Below, in pieces: positions 1 through 8,931 of a stretch of 20,557 bases of DNA. The position numbers and the translations under genes are program-made. The DNA comes from CAYUYM01 sp964449305. GTDB lineage: Bacteria; Bacteroidota; Ignavibacteria; SZUA-365; CAYQST01. Numbering within the stretch: the first letter of the stretch is position 1; every line of letters starts with the position of its first letter. The stretch is from positions 1 to 20,557 of the forward strand of contig CAYUYM010000037.1 of assembly GCA_964449305.1 (NCBI GenBank), in the 5' to 3' direction. The notes below the pieces were generated by a model. That model was not told the origin of the DNA, made no database searches, and saw nothing but the letters and a program-made list of their open reading frames with translations.

Positions 1-800
1 CCCGCGTGAAGATCGTCCCCGAAAATCAGAAGGTGACGATCCACTGGGACAGGACGGCGGAGAGCTCCGTGGATCCCATCTCCGGCAAACGGGACTTCGA
101 GGGCTACCGTCTGTACCGCACCAACGCCGGTGTGGATCTGGATCCGACGGCGACGCTCAACACCTCCTTCATTCTGCTCAATGAATTCGACCGTTCCGAC
201 GACTCCGTGTTCTACAACACGGGTTTCCATGCCGTCGCGTTGCAGCAGCCGGTGCGCTTTGAGGGTGACACCACCTCGTACTGGTACCGCAAGGAGATCA
301 CCTCCCAGCTCAACGGCTGGCAGTATGTGTACACCGTGACGGCGTTCGATTCCGGCGATCCGGCCAACAATGTGGAGAGCCTCGAAAGCAGCCGCCTGCA
401 GAATGCCCGTCGCGTCTTCCCCGGCACCACGCCCACCGAGGATCTTGAGCCACGCGTCTACCCCAACCCGTATTATGCCGAAGCTGCATGGGACGGGCCG
501 GGAGAACGCCTGCGCAAGATCTACTTTGCCAACCTCCCCAAACGCGCGGAGATCCGCGTCTACACCATGGCCGGCGACCTCGTCCGTACCATGAAGCACG
601 AAGCAACGACGTACAATGCCTCCGACATCGAATGGTCGAAGCGGTACGCCAATGGGACACAGATCCTCGCCGGCGGCGAGCATGCCTGGGATCTCATCAC
701 CGACAACGACCAGGCCATCGCCACCGGCCTCTACCTCTTCACCGTGGAGAATCTCGACACGGGTTCGATCAAACGTGGCAAATTCGTCATCATCAAATAG
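1..800 (+). CDS. Exported FN3-like protein with T9SS-type C-terminal sorting domain (5' truncated)
   Basis: The reading frame is open to the left edge, and a GTG at 6 is only an internal codon or a poor start, because no signal peptide follows it. The gene therefore very probably begins upstream of the window. About 264 residues are visible. The first 140 look like a fibronectin-type beta domain (GYRLYRT, then YVYTVTAFDSGDP). A proline/threonine linker leads to a C-terminal domain of about 90 residues with the T9SS type A pattern: VYPNPY, then IRVYTMAGDLV, WDL, IATGLYLFTVEN and the basic end GKFVIIK. In this family the C-terminal domain directs transport across the outer membrane and is usually removed or attached to the surface. 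It ends with TAG, and the next gene starts 9 nt later, so the two are probably co-transcribed. Substrate or binding partner cannot be told. Confidence 0.85.
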   Translation, partial: RVKIVPENQKVTIHWDRTAESSVDPISGKRDFEGYRLYRTNAGVDLDPTATLNTSFILLNEFDRSDDSVFYNTGFHAVALQQPVRFEGDTTSYWYRKEITSQLNGWQYVYTVTAFDSGDPANNVESLESSRLQNARRVFPGTTPTEDLEPRVYPNPYYAEAAWDGPGERLRKIYFANLPKRAEIRVYTMAGDLVRTMKHEATTYNASDIEWSKRYANGTQILAGGEHAWDLITDNDQAIATGLYLFTVENLDTGSIKRGKFVIIK

Positions 801-805
801 GAGCC
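799..805 (+). promoter_or_regulatory. Shine-Dalgarno for the gene at 810
   Basis: AGGAGCC overlaps the TAG stop of the preceding gene (GGAG at 800-803) and lies 6 nt before ATG 810. It fixes the start of the following gene and suggests translational coupling across the junction. Confidence 0.6.
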
Positions 806-809
806 ATTC

Positions 810-2948
810 ATGAGACCGTTGCGACATTGTGCAACCGCGTTGGTTGCCATCCTTGTTCTTGCAGGAAGCCTTTTCGCCCAGAGCACTCCACCGACGCTGA
901 CCATCAAGCAGGTGCAGGAAGTCCCCTGGGACACACTGATCTCCGCCAGCCCCACCGCCTCCTACTCGCGGTATGTCAATGACACCATCACCGTGATCGG
1001 GACAGTGGTCGCCGCCCCGCGCTTCTCCCCGGGAGCGCCCACCCTGTTCGCCCTCGGCAACGCGTTCACAATGTACATCGTGGATGAAAACGGTGGCGCG
1101 TGGAGCGGGCTCAACGTCCGTGGCACCGACACCGTCGCGTCACAGAACACTCTCATGACCGCAGTCGACACGGGCTTCGTTGTGAAGGTGACCGGCGTCG
1201 TGACGCAGTACTTCACGACGACGCAGTTCGAGATCGGCAAGATCGCGAAGTGGAATGCGAATGTGCAGATCGAGGTGCTCGACACCAAGCCGCGCCGCCC
1301 GGATCCGACAGATGTCCTCATCACCGATCTTGTCACCGGCGATCCCAAGGCCTACAATCCCTCGGCCATGCAGTGGGAGGGTGTCTACGTGCAGCTCAAG
1401 AACCTCCGTGTCGGCACCGTGACCAAGGGTTCCAACGGACGCTACACGTGGACCATCACCGACGGCCAGGGCCATTCCATCGGCGTGTACGACCAGTCCA
1501 AGTTCTTCCGCGCCGGCGCGGACGCCTTCGATCCGAACTGGTCGCCGCCCGCACCGGGCACCGCCATCACCTCCATTCGTGGCATCATGACCACATCAGG
1601 CCAGGGCATGGTCATCGCGCCCATCTATCCGGGCGACTTCGTCCTCGGCTCCAACCCGCCGATCATCAGCAACGTGCTCCGCAGCACCGTGTTCCCGAAA
1701 TCCAACGAGAAGATGACCATCACCGCCACGATCGAGGATTCGAACCCGGGTGGCACGGTGACCGAGGCAAAGCTCACCTACGGCATCGGCAATGGTCCCG
1801 CCCTCGGAACGCTGGACATGACGCTCAACACAGGCGCCAAGACCGGCACCGTGGAAATCCCGGAACAGGCGGATGGCAGCGCCGTGTGGTACTACATCAC
1901 GGCGAAGGACGATGCGAACGAGTCGACCATGTATCCGAGTGACACCACAAAGTCCAAGCCGTTCTTCATCGTGCGCGACGGAATCATCCGCATCCATGAA
2001 GTGCAGTACACGCCGTTCAAGGATGGCATGCCCTCGTGCGTGGGTGCCACGGTGGCCGTGCGCGGCGTCGTGACTTCCGACACCTCCCTCACCGTGACCT
2101 TCATGCAGGACGGCGACGCCCCCTGGAGCGGCGTACTCATCCGTGGCGGCTCCGACATCCGCGCCCTCAAGGTGGGTGAGGATGTGACGATCACCGGCAA
2201 GGTGGCGGAAGGCTATTCGAGCTCCACCTACGGGAACACCGCCATCATTGACGCAGTCGTGACGACGAAGCACGGAACGGCCACACCGCCGACGCCGGTT
2301 CCGCTCACCACGGTGGTGTTCAAGACCGAGGCCGTGCCCGAGGGCGAACCCAGCGCCGAACAGTGGGAAGGCATGCTCCTCACGTTCAAGAATCTCACGG
2401 TGACAAAGAGCAATGCCGACGCTTCCACGGGCGGTTTCTACGGAGAGTTCCTTGTGAGCGATGGCACCGGCGACATGCGCGTCGACGACCTCGGCTCGTG
2501 GAAGACGGTGTACACGAACGACACGGCAAAGAAGACCCTCATCTTCCTCTCCCCCGGCACACGCATCGCGAACCTCACGGGCATCATGATGTTCAACTTC
2601 GCGAACTACAAGCTCGAGCCGCGCAATGTGAGCGACTTTGATCAGGTGACCGACGTGCACCTCACCCCGGCGCTTCCCGCATCGGTGGTGCTCCGCCAGA
2701 GCCACCCGAATCCGGTGATGCAGGGTGCCGTATCGCGCATCACCTTCGATCTTCCTGAAGCGACGGATGTGACGCTCGATGTGTATGATCTGCTCGGCAA
2801 GAAGGTGACGACGCTGGTCTCCGGTTGGCAGGCCGCGGGCATCCACGATGCCACCTTCCAGACCGGCCGCCTCCCGATGGGCGTGTACATGATCCGACTC
2901 AACGCCGGCGGCACGCTCCAGCAGGGCCGTCTCGTCATCAGCCGCTGA
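810..2948 (+). CDS. Secreted protein with two OB-fold-like units, an Ig-like domain and a T9SS sorting domain
   Basis: A 712-residue protein. Residues 1-23 are a signal peptide (hydrophobic core LVAILVLAGSLFA). Residues about 58-285 and about 394-612 are two related blocks. Each begins with an OB-fold-like strand set (ITVIGTVVA and VAVRGVVTS, then GAWSGLNVRG and APWSGVLIRG), and each continues with a second OB-like part introduced by QWEGVYVQLKNL or QWEGMLLTFKNL. This resembles the DUF5689/YhcR OB-fold domains found in Bacteroidetes surface proteins. Between them, residues about 283-385 look like an Ig-like beta domain (AVWYYITAKD). Residues about 618-712 are a typical T9SS type A sorting domain: SHPNP, ITFDLPE, VTLDVYDLLGKKV, LPMGVYMIRL and a final GRLVISR. 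No nuclease motif is visible, so it is more likely a binding or structural cargo than an enzyme. Start ATG 810 has a good Shine-Dalgarno. Confidence 0.9.
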   Translation: MRPLRHCATALVAILVLAGSLFAQSTPPTLTIKQVQEVPWDTLISASPTASYSRYVNDTITVIGTVVAAPRFSPGAPTLFALGNAFTMYIVDENGGAWSGLNVRGTDTVASQNTLMTAVDTGFVVKVTGVVTQYFTTTQFEIGKIAKWNANVQIEVLDTKPRRPDPTDVLITDLVTGDPKAYNPSAMQWEGVYVQLKNLRVGTVTKGSNGRYTWTITDGQGHSIGVYDQSKFFRAGADAFDPNWSPPAPGTAITSIRGIMTTSGQGMVIAPIYPGDFVLGSNPPIISNVLRSTVFPKSNEKMTITATIEDSNPGGTVTEAKLTYGIGNGPALGTLDMTLNTGAKTGTVEIPEQADGSAVWYYITAKDDANESTMYPSDTTKSKPFFIVRDGIIRIHEVQYTPFKDGMPSCVGATVAVRGVVTSDTSLTVTFMQDGDAPWSGVLIRGGSDIRALKVGEDVTITGKVAEGYSSSTYGNTAIIDAVVTTKHGTATPPTPVPLTTVVFKTEAVPEGEPSAEQWEGMLLTFKNLTVTKSNADASTGGFYGEFLVSDGTGDMRVDDLGSWKTVYTNDTAKKTLIFLSPGTRIANLTGIMMFNFANYKLEPRNVSDFDQVTDVHLTPALPASVVLRQSHPNPVMQGAVSRITFDLPEATDVTLDVYDLLGKKVTTLVSGWQAAGIHDATFQTGRLPMGVYMIRLNAGGTLQQGRLVISR

Positions 2949-3002
2949 CCACGCGCAGAACGGTGACACCCAGCGTGACCCGCTCCATGCACCACACCGC
3001 CC

Positions 3003-3032
3003 CCCCGCCTCCGGCCCATGCCGGAGGTGGGG
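3003..3032 (+). promoter_or_regulatory. Strong hairpin enclosing the ribosome binding site of the next gene
   Basis: A 13-bp stem (3003-3015 with 3020-3032, one G-T wobble at 3007/3028) closes on a four-base loop CCAT. The right arm contains GGAGG (3023-3027), the probable Shine-Dalgarno of the small lipoprotein gene, and the first base of its GTG start. No T-run follows, so it is not a standard intrinsic terminator. It could block translation of the next gene, protect the 3' end of the upstream mRNA, or both. Confidence 0.6.
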
Positions 3033-3544
3033 TGCGGGCAGTGCGCATGCTGCTCCCCGCCTTCGTGGTGTCCGCGCTCTTCGCGACACTTCTGCTCCAC
3101 GGGTGCTGCACGAGTCGGGATGTCGCTTCGGACTCCTTCACGGTGACCCTGTCGTCGGGTGGCGGTGTATCGGGGATGCGGACGGGCTTCTCCATCGACG
3201 AGGCCGGCAGTGTCCGATACCATCGCAGCATGCATGACACGCACGAGAGCTCGGACATCCTCGGCGTCATCGGTCCCGACGAGCGGGCTTCGATCGCCCG
3301 GGCCCTGCGGGACTGCGATGTGACGAGTCTGTCGCTGACAGACACGGGAAACATGACGACGGAGTTTGACGGCCGTCTCGACGGACGCTTCTTCCGACTG
3401 CGGTGGCCGGGGGTGGACACGGACCGGGATGCGGTGCATCCGTCCGTCGTCCGTGCCTGGACCGCCGTCACCACGGCACTCCTTCCCTACCGGGAGAAGG
3501 TCATGACAGGCGCGACAACCATGCATCGCGACGAACAACGGTAG
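3032..3544 (+). CDS. Small lipoprotein of unknown function
   Basis: About 170 residues from GTG 3032. This start is preferred because it gives a basic n-region (MRAVR) before the hydrophobic stretch and the lipobox LLHGC with Cys25, and because GGAGG lies 4 nt upstream. GTG 3041 and ATG 3047 are alternatives, and ATG 2987 would add a proline-rich, non-signal leader. The mature part contains FTVTLSSGGGVSG, a beta-rich region and then a helix (DERASIARALRDCDV). I do not recognise a named family. It is probably anchored to the inner leaflet of the outer membrane or to the inner membrane. It follows the cargo gene by 83 nt with a hairpin between them, and precedes another lipoprotein gene by 22 nt, so it belongs to the same surface-protein cluster. 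Its translation may be limited by the hairpin at 3003-3032. Confidence 0.7.
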   Translation: MRAVRMLLPAFVVSALFATLLLHGCCTSRDVASDSFTVTLSSGGGVSGMRTGFSIDEAGSVRYHRSMHDTHESSDILGVIGPDERASIARALRDCDVTSLSLTDTGNMTTEFDGRLDGRFFRLRWPGVDTDRDAVHPSVVRAWTAVTTALLPYREKVMTGATTMHRDEQR

Positions 3545-3566
3545 ACGCTCACTTCATCTCCACGGG

Positions 3567-5060
3567 ATGTCCATGATCATCAAGCACACCCTTCTTCCGC
3601 TGCTCCTGCTCACCGCACTCGGCATCACTGCATGCTCCGACAGCCCCAGCGGAAGCGATGGCGGCAACCGGCCACCGGAAACCCATCTGTATCTCGACCC
3701 CGATGGAGAGCTGCGCACCACATCGAGCCGTCAGCACATCCACTGGTGGGGTGACGACCCGGACGGTTTCGTCGCCGGCTATTTCATCTCCTTCGATTCG
3801 CTGAGCTGGAGCTTCACCACGGCGAACGACAGCATCTTCACGCTCCGTATCACGGGCCTCGACACCACGTACATGTTTTACGTCCGCGCCGTGGATGGCC
3901 AGGGCAACCGGATGTATGATGATGCCGGCCCCCACGGGCCGGAGCCCTGGACGGATGTGAACCACAACGGCCGGTACGATGAAGGCGAACCCTACATTGA
4001 TCTCGGAGAGTGGGATCCGACGCCGGCATCGATCCGCTACCCGATCCAGAACTCTCCGCCCATCGTCACCTTCACCAAGGGCTCGAATGTGCCGGACACC
4101 ACCTTCACCGTTGCGAGCTTTTCGTGGACCGGCACGGACGTCGATGGCGATGAAACGATCCGCGAATACCTGTATGCCCTCAACGACACGGTCAATCCTT
4201 CGTCGTGGAAATCCCTGCCGCGGTCGCAGACCTTCCTCACCCTGACAGAGAAGGACGGCATTCGTGAGGGAGACAACGCCTTCTACCTCAAGGCCGTGGA
4301 CATTGCCGGCGCATCGTCCGGCATCATTCGCATGCCCGATTCCACGGGAGTCTGGTTCGTCCGAAAACCACGGACCGAGCTGCTTCTGGTGCGCGACTAC
4401 AACCTCATCGATGAAACGGGAACCTTTTACACCACCATCGCCGACAGCCTGATGAACGGCCGCTTCCGCGGATGCGACGTGTTCGACATGAAGGTGGGAG
4501 CGACATCGACGAAGAAGGGAAGCTTCGTGCCACCCTTCATCAACCCGACACTCATCGAGACCTTCAAGCTGTTCAAGTACATCATCTGGTACAGCGACAA
4601 TTCGCCATCAATCGACATCGCCCAGATCGCATTGACGCAGTACACCACCGCGGGCGGGCACGTGCTCTTCACCGCCTCCTTCCCGGAGAGCTCCGTCGAT
4701 CCGCGGGGCGGCATCACGGACTTCGCGCCCGTGGACAGCCTCTCGCCGCAGTCCATCACGTTTGTTCCCGCCAACACGCTGGTGAATGCCGATCCGGAAT
4801 CACCCGGGTATCCCCAGCTCCAGCGTGATTCCAAGACCACACTCGTGGCCTTTGTCAAGGAACTCTACAAGAAGATCAACGCCTCGGTCATGTACCGGTT
4901 CGAAGCGGGCCCGCGATGGAACGGCAACCCAGTGGTGGGCGTCCGCAGTGGCGACCGGCGCTTTGTGATCTTCAGCATCCCCCTGCATCGCTTCAACGGC
5001 CTCGGCACGGTCGGGCAGTTGATCCAGCAGATCTTCACCCAGGAATTTGGTGCACGATGA
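3567..5060 (+). CDS. Fibronectin-like lipoprotein with EF-hand-like loop
   Basis: 497 residues from ATG 3567 (ATG 3573, two codons later, is equally possible). The signal ends in a lipobox LGITAC with Cys23, so it is probably a lipoprotein. Residues about 35-115 form an FN3-like domain (YVRAVDGQGN). Residues 130-141 (DVNHNGRYDEGE) fit a calcium-binding EF-hand loop with D, N, N, D and E at positions 1, 3, 5, 9 and 12. A second FN3-like domain covers about 165-265 (FYLKAVDIAGASSG). The C-terminal 220 residues (ELLLVRDYN, YIIWYSDNSP, GGHVLFTAS) have the alternating strand/helix pattern of a glutamine-amidotransferase-like fold without a visible catalytic triad. The TGA stop overlaps the start of the TonB receptor (ATGA), which implies coupled translation. 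It may be a surface partner of that receptor, but this is inference. Confidence 0.8.
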   Translation: MSMIIKHTLLPLLLLTALGITACSDSPSGSDGGNRPPETHLYLDPDGELRTTSSRQHIHWWGDDPDGFVAGYFISFDSLSWSFTTANDSIFTLRITGLDTTYMFYVRAVDGQGNRMYDDAGPHGPEPWTDVNHNGRYDEGEPYIDLGEWDPTPASIRYPIQNSPPIVTFTKGSNVPDTTFTVASFSWTGTDVDGDETIREYLYALNDTVNPSSWKSLPRSQTFLTLTEKDGIREGDNAFYLKAVDIAGASSGIIRMPDSTGVWFVRKPRTELLLVRDYNLIDETGTFYTTIADSLMNGRFRGCDVFDMKVGATSTKKGSFVPPFINPTLIETFKLFKYIIWYSDNSPSIDIAQIALTQYTTAGGHVLFTASFPESSVDPRGGITDFAPVDSLSPQSITFVPANTLVNADPESPGYPQLQRDSKTTLVAFVKELYKKINASVMYRFEAGPRWNGNPVVGVRSGDRRFVIFSIPLHRFNGLGTVGQLIQQIFTQEFGAR

Positions 5061-7933
5061 AACGACGATCCACCACCCCAGCATTCCCCCGCTTCGTGCG
5101 GTGCCTGATCGCCCTGGCAGTGCTCCTGCCCGGCATCGCCCTCGCCCAGAAGGCGACCATCACCGGCACGGTGACCGATGCGAAAAGCGGAGAAACCCTC
5201 ATGGGTGTCAACGTGCTGCTGAAGGGCACGTATTACGGAGCCTCATCAAACATGGACGGGAAATACACTGTCCGCGAGGTCAACCCCGGCGAATACACCG
5301 TGGAGGTCTCGCTGCTCGGCTACAAGAAGCTCCAGAAGACGGGCGTACGGGTGGCAGCCGGGGCGACACTGAAGCTCGATTTCCAGCTTGAGGAGACGGT
5401 GCTCTCGATGGGTGAGGAGGTGGTCATCGTCGGGCAGAAGCCCCTGATGGATGTTGAGCAGACGTCGAGCGCCCGCACGATGAATGCGGAGGATCTGCAG
5501 GTGGCCGCCATTGAGAACGTGCGCGACGCCGTGGGGCAGCAGACCGGCGTGGTGCAGTCGGACAACTCGATCTACATCCGCGGCGGGCGGGCGCATGAAA
5601 ACGCCCTGCTCCTCGATGGTGTGTCGGTGCAGGACCCGCTGTCCGGCACGGGCTTCGGGCTCCAGCTCTCCGCCGCCGCCATCCAGGAGGTGGAGGTCAT
5701 CACCGGTGGGTTCAACGCCGAGTACGGCCAGGCCACATCGGGCGTGGTGAACGTGACAACGCGTGAAGCCTCGGAGCGCTACTCCCTGTTCCTTTCGCTC
5801 AAGCGCGACAATTTCGGCTTCAACTCGACCTCACGCGCCAACTGGAACACCGACATCATCGAGGGATCCATCGGCGGGCCGGAACCCATCACATCCTTCA
5901 TTCTGCCGGCCATGGGGCTCAAAGTGCCCGGCACGCTCACGATCTTCGGCAACGTCTACTCCGGCTTCTCCGATGCCTTCACCCGCTGGACACCGGTGAT
6001 CCGCAACGGCCGCCCCACGGGCGAATACAAGGAGGTTGCCGCGACACAGCTCAACTCCTCCATCTTCGGAGGCACCACATTTGCACCACGTCAGGACAAC
6101 AACTGGTTCTGGCTTGGCAAGGTGACCTGGGCCATCACCCCGACGCTCAAGATCCGCTACTCCTTCAACCAGTCCGTGTCGATCAACCAGAACTCCCAAT
6201 CGCTTCAGACCAACCTCGAGTACGTGGAGCCTTCGCCGGGCTATCAGTACGAGTTCCAGAACATCCTGGACAATGCGAACACCTACACGCACAACAACAT
6301 CTTCCACACGATCAGCCTCACGCACACGATCAATGCGAAGTCGTTCTACGAACTGAAATTCAGCCGCTTCTACACCCACCTGCGCTCCGACGCCAACGGC
6401 AGGGACTGGCGGGAGTATCGTGAACCCAAGGATCTCGTCACCTTCCCGGTGGAGTACTACAACACGGATTCCGACACGATCGGTGTGATCCCCGGCGACG
6501 GTTTCTGGGACACGGGCAACGGCTTCACCTGGCATGATCATCACGTGATCGAATACACCTTCAAGGGCGATTTCACCTCCAACATCACCGAGAAGGTGCG
6601 CTTCAAGACCGGCCTGGACATGACCTTCGGTGAGATGCAGGTGGTGGACATCTACAAGCCCTGGCTCGGCGAGCTCGGGTTGAACAACGACGTGTATCTG
6701 GTGCATCCGGCAAAGGGCGCCTTCTATGCACAGAACAATTCGAACCTGTCGGGCATGATCCTCAACGTCGGTCTGCGCCTCGACTGGTGGATGCCGGGCA
6801 AGTTCGTGGATGATGCGGTGAACAACCCCGACGTGGTGACCATACCGCAGTCCATCCGCGACTCCTACATGGCCAACACCTTCGACCTGTTCGGGCGCCG
6901 CTTCAAGGCGCGTCTGAGTCCGCGACTTGGCATCTCCCATCCGGTATCCGACAACCAGACGTTGTTCTTCTCCTACGGGCACTTCTCCAAACTCCCCCGC
7001 CCGCAGTTCGTCTATGCCAAGCTCAACCCGGTGAGCGCGAAATCCACATTCCAGAAGTTCGGCAACCCCGATCTCAATCCGGAGACCACCGTGGCCTACG
7101 AGCTCGGCCTGCGGAACCAGTTCACGGAGGATGATGTGCTGACAGTGACCGCGTACTACAAGGACATCTTCGACTATGTCAGCACCCGGTCGGCCAAGAT
7201 CCAGAGCTCCCGTTTTTCCGGTGGGTCGTATGTGACATATGTGAACCAGGATTACGCCCGCACGCGCGGCATCGAGGTGGAATACAAGAAGCGCATCGGG
7301 AAGTGGTTCCGTGGCTCCATCAGCGGATCGTATTCACTGGCGACAGGCAAAAGTTCCTCGGTGGACGAGGGCTCGCTCGTGGTGCAGGGCGACCTCGAGG
7401 AATCGATCAAGGAAAACTTCCTCATCTGGGATCGACCGCTGCAGGTGTCCATGAACACGAATTTCTATGTGGAGCCGCATGAACCGCTCTTCGGGTTCGC
7501 CCCGGGCATCCTCGACGATTACAACCTGTACATCCGCTTCTTCTTCCAGTCCGGCAAGCGCTACACCCCGCAGCTCCTCACCGGCTACGACCCCGTGTCG
7601 GGACGCCCGATCTACACCACGGACCGGACGAACATCAACGGGAGCGTGGGTGAGAGCTGGTTCAGCATCGATCTCAATTTCGAGAAGCATGTGAGGATCG
7701 GCACGATCGATTTGTCGTTCCTGCTTGAAGTGACGAACCTGCTGGACAATCTGAATTCCACCATCATCAACCCGATCACCGGCCAGGCATACGAATACGG
7801 CGACCCGACCCCCTACGGGTACAACGATCCACAGTATCCCGATCTTCAGGCGCCGCTTTCCCCCTATCCCTACAACCCCGCGCGGTATCTCGCTCCGCGC
7901 AACATCCGTGCGGGCTTCTCGGTAAAGCTCTGA
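5057..7933 (+). CDS. TonB-dependent outer-membrane receptor with carboxypeptidase-regulatory-like domain
   Basis: 958 residues from ATG 5057, chosen because it gives a signal peptide (LIALAVLLPGIALA, cleavage near residue 30) and a 4-nt ATGA overlap with the gene before. The reading frame stays open further upstream, but that part has no signal. Residues about 33-115 are a carboxypeptidase-regulatory-like beta-sandwich (ITGTVTDAKSGETLMGVNV, GEYTVEVSLLGYKKL). Residues about 125-240 are the plug (SIYIRGGRAHENALLLDGV, then GGFNAEYGQATSGVVNVTT). The remaining 700 residues are barrel strands rich in aromatic residues. This is the SusC/Oar-like architecture of Bacteroidetes. Such receptors import large ligands or act in protein traffic at the outer membrane, driven by TonB. 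No SusD-like partner is present, so a classical polysaccharide utilisation locus is unlikely. Confidence 0.95.
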   Translation: MKRRSTTPAFPRFVRCLIALAVLLPGIALAQKATITGTVTDAKSGETLMGVNVLLKGTYYGASSNMDGKYTVREVNPGEYTVEVSLLGYKKLQKTGVRVAAGATLKLDFQLEETVLSMGEEVVIVGQKPLMDVEQTSSARTMNAEDLQVAAIENVRDAVGQQTGVVQSDNSIYIRGGRAHENALLLDGVSVQDPLSGTGFGLQLSAAAIQEVEVITGGFNAEYGQATSGVVNVTTREASERYSLFLSLKRDNFGFNSTSRANWNTDIIEGSIGGPEPITSFILPAMGLKVPGTLTIFGNVYSGFSDAFTRWTPVIRNGRPTGEYKEVAATQLNSSIFGGTTFAPRQDNNWFWLGKVTWAITPTLKIRYSFNQSVSINQNSQSLQTNLEYVEPSPGYQYEFQNILDNANTYTHNNIFHTISLTHTINAKSFYELKFSRFYTHLRSDANGRDWREYREPKDLVTFPVEYYNTDSDTIGVIPGDGFWDTGNGFTWHDHHVIEYTFKGDFTSNITEKVRFKTGLDMTFGEMQVVDIYKPWLGELGLNNDVYLVHPAKGAFYAQNNSNLSGMILNVGLRLDWWMPGKFVDDAVNNPDVVTIPQSIRDSYMANTFDLFGRRFKARLSPRLGISHPVSDNQTLFFSYGHFSKLPRPQFVYAKLNPVSAKSTFQKFGNPDLNPETTVAYELGLRNQFTEDDVLTVTAYYKDIFDYVSTRSAKIQSSRFSGGSYVTYVNQDYARTRGIEVEYKKRIGKWFRGSISGSYSLATGKSSSVDEGSLVVQGDLEESIKENFLIWDRPLQVSMNTNFYVEPHEPLFGFAPGILDDYNLYIRFFFQSGKRYTPQLLTGYDPVSGRPIYTTDRTNINGSVGESWFSIDLNFEKHVRIGTIDLSFLLEVTNLLDNLNSTIINPITGQAYEYGDPTPYGYNDPQYPDLQAPLSPYPYNPARYLAPRNIRAGFSVKL

Positions 7934-7938
7934 TCACC

Positions 7939-8925
7939 ATGACACGACGATCAACAGCCTTCAGCCTCCTCCTGTTGCTCGCACTCGCGCAGTGCGCGCA
8001 TGCGCAACTCATCCCCCTCCTGGGTGGTCAGCGATCGGGAATCTCCTCCCTCCAGTTCCTGAAGATCGGTGCCGGAGCCCGCGCTGCGGGCATGGGCGAA
8101 TCCTTCATCGCTGTGGCAAACGATGCCACCGCGTTGTTCTACAACCCCGCCGGCCTCGTCCAATTCGCCGACAACCAGGTGCATTTCTCCCACACCTCCT
8201 GGCTGGTCGACCTCCAGCACGAATTCCTGGGCGCGGTGTGGCATCCCTCAAGCGCAGACGCGATCGGAGTGGCCGTGACGTCGTTGCACACCGCCGACAT
8301 GGAGGTGACCACGGAGACGCAGCCCATGGGAACCGGCCGCTACTTCACCTATGGCGACGTGGCCGTGGGGCTCTCCTACGCCCGCGCCATGACCGGGCAG
8401 TTCTCCTTCGGCACCACGGTGCGCTACGTGGAGGAGACCATCGATGTGTTGAAAACGCGCGCCGTGATGGTGGACCTCGGCACGTACTATTGGACGGGCC
8501 TCGGCAGCACACGCTTCTCCGTGGCGGTGACGAACTTCGGTGGAAACGTGTCGCCCGAGGGCACGATCACCACTTCGACGGGCGAACGCCGGACCGAGTT
8601 CCAGGCCTTCTCCCCGCCGACGCAGTTCCGCATCGGCTTCGCCATGGAACCGATCGACACCGATGCACACCGGCTCACCACATCGCTCCAGCTCAACCAT
8701 CCGAACGACAATTCGGAGAACCTCGGACTCGGACTCGAATACAGCTGGGCTTCGATCTTCTTTGCACGCTTCGGCTACAAGGTCAACATGGACGAGGAAA
8801 GCTACACCCTGGGCGCCGGGCTGAATGCCCCGCTGGGTTTCGCCCGCTGCTCGTTCGACTACGCCTTCGCCGGCTTTGAACACCTCGGCGGCGTCCACCG
8901 AATCTCCCTCACCATCGGCTTCTGA
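7939..8925 (+). CDS. PorV/PorQ-family outer-membrane beta-barrel protein
   Basis: 328 residues with a signal peptide ending near residue 22 (AHA/Q). The conserved N-terminal region of the PorV/PorQ family is clear: SSLQFLKIGAGARAAGMGE (residues 36-54), followed by AVANDATALFYNPAGL (58-73). The rest consists of alternating strands typical of a FadL-like barrel and ends in ISLTIGF, with the terminal aromatic residue usual for outer-membrane proteins. In T9SS, PorV carries cargo from the translocon to the attachment complex. Members encoded beside cargo genes may serve that cargo. The gene lies 5 nt after the TonB receptor and 6 nt before the NHL lipoprotein, so co-transcription is nearly certain. 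It could be a paralogue rather than the housekeeping PorV. Confidence 0.9.
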   Translation: MTRRSTAFSLLLLLALAQCAHAQLIPLLGGQRSGISSLQFLKIGAGARAAGMGESFIAVANDATALFYNPAGLVQFADNQVHFSHTSWLVDLQHEFLGAVWHPSSADAIGVAVTSLHTADMEVTTETQPMGTGRYFTYGDVAVGLSYARAMTGQFSFGTTVRYVEETIDVLKTRAVMVDLGTYYWTGLGSTRFSVAVTNFGGNVSPEGTITTSTGERRTEFQAFSPPTQFRIGFAMEPIDTDAHRLTTSLQLNHPNDNSENLGLGLEYSWASIFFARFGYKVNMDEESYTLGAGLNAPLGFARCSFDYAFAGFEHLGGVHRISLTIGF

Positions 8926-8931
8926 CAGCGC

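Noticed and set aside
1596..3089. A long open frame on the minus strand opposite the OB-fold cargo gene
   Set aside because: It is rich in His, Arg and Gly with no domain pattern, as expected for the antisense of a high-GC gene; the plus-strand frame has signal peptide, domains and sorting signal.
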